NCBI GenBank assembly: GCA_027011835.1
Contig: JALUZN010000462.1
Coordinates: 1-5,682 of the forward strand
Direction of reading: 5' to 3'
DNA from: Draconibacterium sp.
Lineage (GTDB): Bacteria; Bacteroidota; Bacteroidia; Bacteroidales; Prolixibacteraceae
Length of the DNA stretch: 5,682 bases
How positions within the stretch are numbered: position 1 is the first letter of the stretch; the number at the start of each line of letters is the position of its first letter. The notes beneath the pieces are model-generated. The model was not told where the DNA came from. It made no database searches and saw only the letters and a list, made by a program, of their open reading frames with translations. Below, in pieces: positions 1-5,682 of the stretch. The position numbers and the translations under genes are program-made.

Positions 1-6
1 TTAAAA

Positions 7-522
7 TTATTGTTTGATGATTTTATTTGTAACCGGTTGATGTTCTTTAAAATATATGGTAAGAAAATATATTCCGGGTTTTAAATTGTCAATGCTGAGT
101 TGCGATACCTTATTGCTGATGTTTCCGTTCTTAACCATCTTGCTTTGCATATCTCTTATTGTGTAATTGCACGCTGCCCCTTCCCTATTGATTTCGACAA
201 ATAACCGGTTTGCTGTAGGTACCGGATAGACTTTGAGATACGTTTTGGATTGCGTATTATCGAAGACAGCTGTTGTAATTGTATTGCCTTGTAAAAACCC
301 CTGCGTTAAAATAGTTCCCGAGCCGGAAATCAATTCATCGGCAATCTGTCCAATGGAATAATCGAGGTAAACTGAGTTTTTAAAACTACTTCCGCCACCC
401 GAACATACAATTTCGGGCGATAACTGCTGCGCCGATACGGTAAAAGAAAAAAACAATAGAACGCCTGTTGTTAAGCGAACTAAAATCTGTTTGCACTGGT
501 TTTTCTTGTTTTGTTTCATCAT
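7..522 (-). CDS. Small secreted protein with T9SS type A sorting domain
   Basis: The protein has 171 residues. It opens with a Sec signal peptide: Lys/Arg-rich residues 3-16, a hydrophobic core at about 19-30, and a likely cut after SA at 30-31. Residues 32-79 form a short Gly/Ser-rich module containing SIGQ (56-59) and LTQGF (72-76), a pattern I associate with many small Bacteroidota secreted proteins of unknown function. Residues 95-171 look like a type A T9SS C-terminal domain: YPVPTANRL near its start, KPGIYFLTI at 148-156, and a short basic tail ending KIIKQ. By family knowledge this domain directs outer-membrane export and is then removed, often leaving the cargo on the surface. No catalytic domain is present, so the mature protein is little more than the 48-residue module. 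The gene starts ATGATG; a possible small ORF overlaps this start by four bases. The stop is six bases from the window end, so any downstream partner is not visible. The sorting-domain assignment is strong; the function is unknown. Confidence 0.9.
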   Translation of the reverse strand: MMKQNKKNQCKQILVRLTTGVLLFFSFTVSAQQLSPEIVCSGGGSSFKNSVYLDYSIGQIADELISGSGTILTQGFLQGNTITTAVFDNTQSKTYLKVYPVPTANRLFVEINREGAACNYTIRDMQSKMVKNGNISNKVSQLSIDNLKPGIYFLTIYFKEHQPVTNKIIKQ

Positions 523-656
523 TTTTTTATGTTTTTTAAAATTTTATTTAAAGCATCTGTTTGATGTTTCATTTTATTTTTAAGTTTTTTAATGGAATCT
601 TTATCTGCTTTTTCAAAAGTATCTTGCTTCCTATTATATTTTTTGCCGTCTTTCAT
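519..656 (-). CDS. Possible 45-residue basic small protein overlapping the next start
   Basis: An ATG at 656-654 opens a 45-codon frame whose TGA (521-519) overlaps the first ATG of the secreted-protein gene in the arrangement ATGA. This is a classic layout for translational coupling. The predicted peptide is very rich in Lys and Asp, has no signal peptide or membrane segment, and its second half (KKLKNKMKHQTDALNKILK) could form an amphipathic helix. I do not recognise a family. Against it: the DNA is very A-rich on this strand, where Lys-rich frames arise by chance; there is no clear ribosome binding site; and a promoter-like motif lies inside the frame. It may therefore be a real leader gene of a two-gene unit, or a chance frame in the untranslated leader. 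Confidence 0.35.
   Translation of the reverse strand: MKDGKKYNRKQDTFEKADKDSIKKLKNKMKHQTDALNKILKNIKK
614..621 (-). promoter_or_regulatory. Candidate -7 promoter element (TACTTTTG)
   Basis: Read on the minus strand, this is TACTTTTG, matching the Bacteroidota -7 consensus TAnnTTTG. It would start transcription about 85-90 bases before the secreted-protein ATG at 522. No TTG or TTTG is seen at the usual 19-21 base spacing upstream, so the -33 half is missing. The motif also falls inside the possible 45-codon ORF. The two calls compete unless an internal promoter exists. Confidence 0.3.
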
Positions 657-837
657 TTCAGCACACTTTCTTATTGCACAATAAAATTAAACCCGCTCAG
701 CAGCATATCATAATTTTAGAGGTAAGCGAAAGGTTTCAGAATAGTTTCAAAAAGTCACAAACACCATAATAAACTGAAACTCAGAATAGAAACGAGATTA
801 TATTTGGAGGTTATTTTTTGAATTTTGATGTTGAGAA
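657..837. other. Intergenic spacer with short direct and inverted repeats
   Basis: These bases separate the regulator's stop from the possible small ORF and hold no gene that I can support. TCAGAATAG occurs twice in direct orientation (736-744 and 781-789). GTTTCAG (733-739) and CTGAAAC (774-780) form a 7-base inverted pair with a 34-base gap. The two 9-mers lie 45 bases apart, roughly four helical turns, which could suit a dimeric regulator. In DNA this AT-rich they may equally be chance. No clear terminator for the regulator gene is visible here. Confidence 0.4.
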
Positions 838-2664
838 CTAAAGTTGCATCAGGAAAAGTACAAGTTTCTCGTCGGATGAAAGGTTGAGTTTTTGACGTAA
901 CCGGTAACGGGTCGTTTTTATTCCTCCTTCCGATTTATAGGTAATGGCAGCAATCTCTTTTGTGGTAAGATTTAGTTTTAACAAGGCAGCTATTTTTATT
1001 TCCGATGCCGAAATATTGGGGCACACCTCAATCAGGTTTTTATAAAATCCCGAGTGGATATTTTTAAAAACTTTCTCGAACTCGTCCCAAATATTCTGCT
1101 TGGTACTCGAGTCAATTTCGCGAACAATGTCGTTTATTGTCTGTCGTGCTTCGTTATTGTTCTGCAGCAAATACCCCAATTTTTCTAACTTTTCAATAAT
1201 TCCTGAAATGGCATCGTTATATCTTATCATTTCGAGTGCCTTCGATCCAAGTTCGCGATTTTTCGATTCGAGCTGCTCTTGCAACAACTGTTTTTCTTGT
1301 TGAATAATTTGCTTCTCCTGCCTATTAATTGTATTCTCCTGTTCGTGAACTCGTTTTTGGCGCTTCAATGCAACAAGCTTTGTTTTAAGCAGAAAGAACA
1401 GCAGTACCACCATAATGGCAAATACAATCATTAAAACAATCAGCAGAATATTGTTGTTTCGCTGAATCTTATTTTTTTCAGTCAGATACCGAATCTCGTT
1501 ATCCTTTTTTTCATTCTGAAACTTTGCTTCCACCTCGGTTAACATTCGTTCTTTCTCAGAGTTAAAAAGGCTGTCCTCAATCTCCTTATACAATTTTTGG
1601 AAGTTGAAAGCAGTCTTAAAATCGTTATTAAAAGCATAAATCTCTGATAATTTCTTATATGTAGATGCAAGCAATGCAGCGTTATTAATGATTTTGGCCT
1701 GAGCAAGAGTTTGCTTTGCCAGCGCAAGAGCTTTGTGAAAACCCTGTCGGTTTAAAGCATCGGCTAATTCAATATTCACCATAATCATCCCTGTTCGCTC
1801 GTCGAGCTTTTTAAAAATTGAAAAAGAGTGATTTAATGCTTCTTCTGCCTCTTTATAGCGTCCCATTTCTATGAGAACTTTACCAATACTTAACTCCGAC
1901 GAGGCAATATGACGTTGATTTTTCATCGCTGTACGAATAGATAATGCCTGCCTGAAATAAAGAAGCGAAGAGTCGGGAACACCAAGAGAAGTATAGGCAG
2001 AACCAATGCAACTATATACATTTGCAATACCAAATTTATCGTTTATCTCCTTTTTTATCGAAAGCGATTCGTTAAAATATTTCATTGCTTTTTTTACCTC
2101 GCCCCTATCCAACAAAATTTCACCAATGCAATAGTAACAGGTCGACAACTGTTTGCGTTCTCCGGTTTTCCCCAGCAATTCTACCGACTTTTTTAACATT
2201 TCAATGACTTGCACATAATCCGAAGTGGCACGTAACGAAAATGATTTTACGAGATACCAAAAGGCAAGTGTTTTAAGATCGCCATCTTTTTCTAACGGTT
2301 TTTTTGCTTTATCGAGATATCTGTTCGATAAGTTAAATTGCGATTCGTAGTAATAAACACGCCCTAACCATAATAAACTACGCCCAATACCACGCGTATA
2401 ATCGAGTGAAAGTGAAATGGAATAGGCATCCTGCAAAAACATCATTGCATTGTTATTTTCGATACTGCAATAGTGCTCTCCCAGTTCAATTAACCGATTT
2501 ACTTTTACTGTATCGTCCTTCATTCCGGGAAGTTGCCTTTCAATCTGCCGATACCGCTCTTGTGAATAAAGGAGCAGTGTCTGAGTGAGAAATAAAAATA
2601 GAATGGCGATTTTGTGCAATGCTAATTTATGCTTTATCGAACAATATGTATTTTGAACATACAT
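838..2664 (-). CDS. Membrane-spanning TPR regulator with LuxR-type HTH
   Basis: With the ATG at 2664 this is a 608-residue sensor-regulator. Residues 1-34 look like an export signal: His/Lys-rich, a hydrophobic core at 18-33, then YSQ. Helical repeats fill about 53-365, with the clearest TPR units at 174-207, 214-247, 255-286 and 334-365. A charged helical linker (365-404) leads to one transmembrane helix at about 405-427. A Gln/Glu/Lys-rich coiled coil follows (432-472). The C-terminus holds a LuxR/GerE-type helix-turn-helix at about 552-594, with TTKEIAAIT in the first helix and the basic TTRYRLRQKL in the recognition helix. The inferred topology is periplasmic TPRs sensing a protein or envelope signal and a cytoplasmic DNA-binding end, so no separate kinase is needed. 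There is no receiver domain with a phospho-Asp. Upstream in-frame starts are ATG at 2721 and TTG at 2742 (634 residues). I prefer 2664 because the longer forms put an atypically long segment before the signal core. Its target is unknown; the secreted-protein gene just downstream is the obvious candidate. Confidence 0.88.
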   Translation of the reverse strand: MYVQNTYCSIKHKLALHKIAILFLFLTQTLLLYSQERYRQIERQLPGMKDDTVKVNRLIELGEHYCSIENNNAMMFLQDAYSISLSLDYTRGIGRSLLWLGRVYYYESQFNLSNRYLDKAKKPLEKDGDLKTLAFWYLVKSFSLRATSDYVQVIEMLKKSVELLGKTGERKQLSTCYYCIGEILLDRGEVKKAMKYFNESLSIKKEINDKFGIANVYSCIGSAYTSLGVPDSSLLYFRQALSIRTAMKNQRHIASSELSIGKVLIEMGRYKEAEEALNHSFSIFKKLDERTGMIMVNIELADALNRQGFHKALALAKQTLAQAKIINNAALLASTYKKLSEIYAFNNDFKTAFNFQKLYKEIEDSLFNSEKERMLTEVEAKFQNEKKDNEIRYLTEKNKIQRNNNILLIVLMIVFAIMVVLLFFLLKTKLVALKRQKRVHEQENTINRQEKQIIQQEKQLLQEQLESKNRELGSKALEMIRYNDAISGIIEKLEKLGYLLQNNNEARQTINDIVREIDSSTKQNIWDEFEKVFKNIHSGFYKNLIEVCPNISASEIKIAALLKLNLTTKEIAAITYKSEGGIKTTRYRLRQKLNLSSDEKLVLFLMQL

Positions 2665-3177
2665 TAAAAATGAAATAATCTTTACAAAAATGGGTTTAGT
2701 CAATCGAAAATCTGCAAGCATTTTCAATGTGCTTTGGGACAAAAAGCGATATGGATTAAACTTGCTTCTCCCAAAATCCCTCTAATTTTTTATAACTTCT
2801 TAAAAGTTATTAAATCCTCAACAATTTTGCAACTAAATTATTAATACCGGAGATTTTATACAGCATCACTTTTGTAAACTCAACCCACATAATTTTTCCA
2901 AGAAAACCAATCTGAATTGAGTATTTTTTAACTTATAATTTGTGTAATACCAAGTTAACCTCGTATTGCCGCATTTAATTTATTCTTTTGCTCAATCTCA
3001 TCGTTAAAATATTCCACAAAATAATTTATTTCAATTATACGGCAATTCAAAGTTAAATTGATATAAGACGACCGGAATTGACGGAATTAATCGATGTAAT
3101 AAGAAGGTAAAAATGTTAATGTAGCAACAGCATCTCTTTTTCAGCTAACTTAGCATACAAAAGAACGAATCAAAAAC
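2665..3177. other. Long gene-free spacer upstream of the TPR regulator
   Basis: About 0.5 kb of AT-rich DNA contains no coding frame that I would call. It should carry the regulator's promoter and 5' leader. I found no clean TAnnTTTG element with a matching TTG/TTTG upstream. The only exact -7 match on the minus strand, TAACTTTG at 3055-3048, is nearly 400 bases from the chosen start and has no -33 partner. Other structure includes a perfect 7-bp dyad at 2792-2810, a distant inverted pair ATTGCCG/CGGCAAT (2965-2971, 3040-3046) and a 26-codon frame on the minus strand (2890-2810). No tRNA-like or recognised riboswitch structure was seen. Confidence 0.5.
2792..2810. repeat. Perfect 19-base dyad (ATAACTT-N5-AAGTTAT)
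   Basis: Seven bases pair perfectly across a 5-base spacer (CTTAA). The dyad lies 128 bases upstream of the regulator's preferred ATG (2664) and 50 bases upstream of the TTG at 2742. On the minus strand it is followed by an A run rather than a T run, so it is not a terminator for the gene upstream. It could be an operator, for example for autoregulation, or a hairpin in the leader transcript. The stem has only one G-C pair, so chance in AT-rich DNA is a serious alternative. Confidence 0.35.
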
Positions 3178-3200
3178 AATTAAGTTATTCCTACTTAATT
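3178..3200 (-). terminator. Weak intrinsic terminator overlapping the operon's last stop
   Basis: On the minus strand AATTAAGT pairs perfectly with ACTTAATT (8 bp, 7-base loop AGGAATA), and GTTTTTG follows at once. The left arm contains the TAA stop of the six-segment membrane protein (3197-3195). The position and T run fit a rho-independent terminator for the three-gene operon. The stem has only one G-C pair and the T run is five bases, so termination may be inefficient. Confidence 0.4.
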
Positions 3201-4037
3201 CCTTATTTCTGACACATCGGATTTTGTCCGTTCGTCTAAATTAAAATATTGCATTGCTATGAATGTAGCAGGGACAATCCATAGCAGTAATGAGACAATA
3301 CTCGACACACCCGATAAAACCCAATACCATGTAGGATAGTTAAATGGTTCACCTCCCGAAGCAACACTTCCAATAGTTCTTGTAACTCCTGCAACTAAAT
3401 TTGGAATTGAGAGAACAAAACCAACAGCAAAAATAATTAAGATGCCAATAAGATTAAGAAGGAACGTGTTCCACCATTGCTTGTGTACCAAACTACGCGA
3501 ACGTGCGAGTGCATTTCCCAACCCTTTTCGTTCAAAAAGTATAATTACTATTGTTAACGAAAAAGTATTTGCAAAATAGATACCCGGAACAAAGCATAAA
3601 ACTGCACCGGCAACAATTAACAGGTACACAATAATTCCTGCTCCCAATGCAAGTAAACTGTTCGAAAAAAGCAACGGTTTAATTTCAGCAACATCGAAAT
3701 TTCCTTTTCCCTTTTTCACATAAATTTCTATGTAAGAGTAAAAAGTTCCTAATAACAACGACTGCACAAAAATACCGAAAAGCGTTACCATAAAAACATT
3801 TGCATAAAATGGGCCAATTTGAGCCATCAACTCTTCCGGGTCGTTAAAGTTAAAATTAACAAAAACCTTCATCTGCACATACACCTGAACAGCTCCGTAA
3901 AGAATAAGGAATGGTAAAACATAAACTAGAATTAACGAGGATATGGGTTTGTACTCTTGTTTTAAAAAAGCAAAAGAGTCGGAAAGGATATCTCCTAATT
4001 CTCTTTTTTTTCTGAACTGAATCTCGTTATTTTCCAT
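3195..4037 (-). CDS. Six-segment integral membrane protein of unknown function
   Basis: The protein has 280 residues and no signal peptide; a charged cytoplasmic start (residues 1-30) precedes six likely membrane helices at about 32-55, 79-106, 126-149, 151-169, 189-212 and 239-263. The most distinctive stretch is FVPGIYF (149-155), followed by FERKG (168-172), ARSRS (178-182) and WW (188-189). In my reading, a Pro-Gly turn, then an acidic/basic-Gly element, then an Arg-Ser helix recalls the broad group of bacterial multi-pass proteins that includes glycerophosphodiesterase membrane domains and YciC/DUF975-like proteins. No catalytic domain is attached. It is the last gene of the operon, 14 bases after the glycosyltransferase stop. 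The frame also permits a TTG at 4040 directly before this ATG; ATG is the better start and changes the protein by one residue. The context suggests a role with the glycosyltransferase, for example substrate handling in the membrane, but that is inference. Confidence 0.82.
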   Translation of the reverse strand: MENNEIQFRKKRELGDILSDSFAFLKQEYKPISSLILVYVLPFLILYGAVQVYVQMKVFVNFNFNDPEELMAQIGPFYANVFMVTLFGIFVQSLLLGTFYSYIEIYVKKGKGNFDVAEIKPLLFSNSLLALGAGIIVYLLIVAGAVLCFVPGIYFANTFSLTIVIILFERKGLGNALARSRSLVHKQWWNTFLLNLIGILIIFAVGFVLSIPNLVAGVTRTIGSVASGGEPFNYPTWYWVLSGVSSIVSLLLWIVPATFIAMQYFNLDERTKSDVSEIRN

Positions 4038-4051
4038 CAATAGGTTGTATA

Positions 4052-5014
4052 TTAAAAGGTCTGTTTCTCTATTTTATATTTGTTTCGCTCGCTTGAACTG
4101 CGCGAAATTAGTTCGCCCAAAAATCCTCCCATAAAAAACTGTGCACCCATAATCATCGATGTAAGTGCAATGTAAAAGTAGGGGCTGCTGGTAATTAAGT
4201 GTCCGGTAATTCCTGCTTTCAGTTCGTTAATTTTAATTATTGCCAATCCTATCGAGGCTGCAATTCCAACAAGAATCATAAGCACGCCCAACACGCCAAA
4301 AAAGTGCATAGGGCGTTTTACAAAGCGCGAAATAAAAGTTACAGAAAGCAAATCGAGCGGACCACGTACAAATCGTTCGAGGCCAAACTTAGTTACACCG
4401 TATTTGCGCTCGCTGTGAATAACCACCTTTTCGCCTATATTATTATATCCTGCCCATTTTGCCAGTACCGGAATATACCGATGCATATCGCCATAAACTT
4501 CAATACTTTTAACTACATTTTTACGGTACGATTTCAACCCGCAGTTCATGTCGTGCAGTTTTATTCCGGTCATACGACGAACTGTCCAGTTGTATAATTT
4601 ACTCGGAATATTTTTCGATAACACCGGATCGTGCCGTTTCTTTTTCCACCCCGAAACCAAGTCGAAACCATCTTCAACAATCATTCGGTAAAGTTCAGGA
4701 ATTTCATCGGGGCTGTCTTGCAGGTCGGCATCCATTGTTATCACTACATCGCCTTGCGCCTCTTCAAATCCACAAAACAGTGCAGCCGATTTCCCGTAGT
4801 TCCGCATGAATTTTATTCCTTTTATGGCACTCTCCTTCTGTTTTAACTCTTCAATAACAGCCCACGAATTGTCTTTACTGCCATCGTCGATCATAATAAT
4901 TTCATACGAGAAATTATTCTCGTGCATCACCTTCTTTATCCACGCAACCAGTTCGGGCAGCGATTCCTCTTCGTTATAAAGAGGTACAATTACGGAAATA
5001 TCTAATTTTTTCAA
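4052..5014 (-). CDS. GT2 polyprenyl-phosphate glycosyltransferase (DPM1/GtrB-like)
   Basis: This 320-residue inner-membrane enzyme should transfer a sugar from a nucleotide donor to a polyprenyl (undecaprenyl) phosphate carrier on the cytoplasmic face, supplying lipid-linked sugar for glycan or lipid modification. The GT-A domain fills about 1-230: VPLYNEEE (10-17) begins the nucleotide-binding fold, DDGS lies at 43-46, RNYGKSAAL at 71-79, and the metal-binding DxD appears as DADLQD (95-100). NCGLKSYRK (157-165) and RKYGVTKF (203-210) match conserved positions of this subfamily. Two membrane helices at about 238-262 and 277-300 anchor it, as in GtrB, CsbB and ArnC relatives; length and layout are complete. 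The start is TTG at 5014-5012. No ATG or GTG exists upstream in frame before a stop at 5083-5081, and the first internal ATG (codon 30) would delete the VPLYNEEE strand. It sits 19 bases after the DUF4199-like gene, so reinitiation may help translation. Sugar and acceptor cannot be told from sequence. Confidence 0.93.
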   Translation of the reverse strand: MKKLDISVIVPLYNEEESLPELVAWIKKVMHENNFSYEIIMIDDGSKDNSWAVIEELKQKESAIKGIKFMRNYGKSAALFCGFEEAQGDVVITMDADLQDSPDEIPELYRMIVEDGFDLVSGWKKKRHDPVLSKNIPSKLYNWTVRRMTGIKLHDMNCGLKSYRKNVVKSIEVYGDMHRYIPVLAKWAGYNNIGEKVVIHSERKYGVTKFGLERFVRGPLDLLSVTFISRFVKRPMHFFGVLGVLMILVGIAASIGLAIIKINELKAGITGHLITSSPYFYIALTSMIMGAQFFMGGFLGELISRSSSERNKYKIEKQTF

Positions 5015-5033
5015 ACTTATCTGTTTTAAATCT

Positions 5034-5561
5034 TTATTCAGGAACCTCGTCTGATGGGTTCTTTTTAATAAAAATGGCGGTTATTAACGATATAACTGTC
5101 CCCATAAAAGCTCCACCAAATATTGCAGCAAAAAACATAAATATCGGTTTTTGAAATTTGGTAGACATCTCAATTACCATATCGAGTTGTTCTTCCGGAA
5201 TATTTCCTTTCTGAACGATTTGTTCTTCAGTAAAGGCACGCAATTGCTCTTGCATTGAAGGGTCGATTACAGCATATAACAAATAGGTAAAAAGCCCCGA
5301 TAAGAACGACGCAAAAACCATAGCAAGTATTCCAATGCCCAATGCCTGCCCATAATTCATTGTTCCTCCTAATGCTTTTTTGTAGCTAATCTGACAATAA
5401 ATTATCCCCAAAATAGCAATGGGATAAGACCCATACTGAGCAACTTTTGAGAACGAATTACCGGTAGCATATAAAATAACTGAGAATAAAATTAAAACAA
5501 CTCCTAGATAAAGTCCCGACATTAAAGCCGATTTCCAAATTGATGCAGCTTTTTGTTCCAT
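5034..5561 (-). CDS. DUF4199-family membrane protein
   Basis: The 175-residue protein has four likely membrane helices at about 11-32, 43-57, 72-98 and 139-166. Between the last two is a polar, acidic segment (about 99-138) containing the negatively charged run EEQLDMVIE. The features that recall DUF4199, a Bacteroidota family of unknown function, are a short N-terminal tail, a first helix with Gly-Leu-Tyr-Leu-Gly, the pair SYKKALGG then YGQALGIG (59-77), and a Gly-rich last helix. From memory such genes often lie directly before a DPM1-like glycosyltransferase, as here with a 19-base gap. A helper or regulatory role for that enzyme is plausible but unproven. The start is ATG at 5561-5559; a promoter-like TATATTTG lies 31 bases upstream, which supports this gene as first in the operon. 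The family assignment is by eye. Confidence 0.85.
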   Translation of the reverse strand: MEQKAASIWKSALMSGLYLGVVLILFSVILYATGNSFSKVAQYGSYPIAILGIIYCQISYKKALGGTMNYGQALGIGILAMVFASFLSGLFTYLLYAVIDPSMQEQLRAFTEEQIVQKGNIPEEQLDMVIEMSTKFQKPIFMFFAAIFGGAFMGTVISLITAIFIKKNPSDEVPE

Positions 5562-5592
5562 AATAGTTAATTTCTTTAGTAAAAGGTTTCGA

Positions 5593-5600
5593 CAAATATA
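5593..5600 (-). promoter_or_regulatory. Likely -7 promoter element (TATATTTG) of the three-gene operon
   Basis: On the minus strand this reads TATATTTG, an exact match to the Bacteroidota -7 consensus TAnnTTTG. Transcription would begin near 5588, giving a leader of about 26 bases before the ATG at 5561. I see no TTG or TTTG at the expected -33 spacing; that stretch is A-rich. The position is good and the core match exact, so it is the best promoter candidate in the window. The rest of 5601-5682 is AT-rich and shows no gene. Confidence 0.5.
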
Positions 5601-5682
5601 AATCTATTTTTTATTGTTTTGCTGAGATTTTTACTGTTTTCAGAATTATTATTTATAAGCGTAAATAATATTGTATTAATAT

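Noticed and set aside
799..806. TATATTTG on the plus strand, an exact -7 match reading into the regulator gene in antisense
   Set aside because: It has no -33 partner, and no plus-strand gene follows. In AT-rich DNA an isolated match like this is expected by chance.
1100..1303. Plus-strand open frame of 67 codons inside the regulator
   Set aside because: It is antisense to the coiled-coil and linker coding region of a well-supported gene, has Cys/Ser-rich low-complexity composition typical of a shadow frame, and shows no recognisable domain.
2742..2742. TTG at 2742 as start of the TPR regulator (634 residues)
   Set aside because: It would place 26 extra residues before an otherwise ordinary signal sequence, and two in-frame ATG codons lie downstream (2721, 2664). 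It is kept only as an alternative.
3143..3153. Near-palindrome GCTAACTTAGC, considered as a hairpin or operator
   Set aside because: The arms are four or five bases with a loop of one to three, too short to be meaningful, and no T run or promoter adjoins it.
2743..3194. The long spacer, considered as a CRISPR array, tRNA or other RNA gene, or insertion-sequence remnant
   Set aside because: There are no regularly spaced repeats, no cloverleaf-like arms or CCA end, no terminal inverted repeats with target duplication, and no transposase fragment in any frame that I could read.
4199..4597. Plus-strand open frame of 132 codons opposite the glycosyltransferase
   Set aside because: The minus strand encodes conserved GT2 motifs throughout this interval. 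The antisense product has no recognisable motif and no promoter or binding-site support.

Overview
The window is an AT-rich stretch of a Bacteroidota chromosome, and every gene I can support lies on the minus strand. Three things point to the phylum. There is a cargo protein with a type IX secretion (T9SS) C-terminal sorting domain. There is a membrane-spanning tetratricopeptide/LuxR-type regulator of a kind common in Bacteroidota. A TAnnTTTG-type -7 promoter element sits at the expected place, and start sites lack a recognisable Shine-Dalgarno sequence. A marine or anaerobic Marinilabiliales-like member is a reasonable guess, but the sequence alone does not fix it.

In the direction of transcription (high to low coordinates) there are two blocks. 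The first (5561 to 3195) is a compact three-gene operon: a DUF4199-type small membrane protein, a polyprenyl-phosphate glycosyltransferase of family GT2 with two C-terminal membrane segments, and a six-segment membrane protein of unknown function. The gaps are only 19 and 14 bases. A well-placed TATATTTG element precedes it, and a weak AT-rich hairpin followed by a T run overlaps the last stop codon. The operon probably works at the inner membrane in lipid-linked sugar transfer; the roles of the two flanking membrane proteins are unknown.

A gene-free spacer of about 0.5 kb (2665-3194) follows, holding a 19-base perfect dyad and no convincing gene. The second block starts with a large regulator (export signal, TPR repeats, one transmembrane helix, coiled coil, LuxR-type helix-turn-helix). 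A 173-base spacer with short repeats separates it from a possible 45-codon ORF. That ORF overlaps, by the four bases ATGA, the start of a small secreted protein consisting of a signal peptide, a roughly 48-residue Gly-rich module and a T9SS sorting domain. The regulator may control this cell-surface or secreted product, but only proximity supports that.

Most of the window looks like ordinary Bacteroidota chromosome. I see no CRISPR array, RNA gene, insertion sequence or phage gene. The points most worth checking are the small coupled ORF, the regulator/secreted-protein pairing, the glycosyltransferase's forced TTG start and the two uncharacterised membrane proteins beside it.
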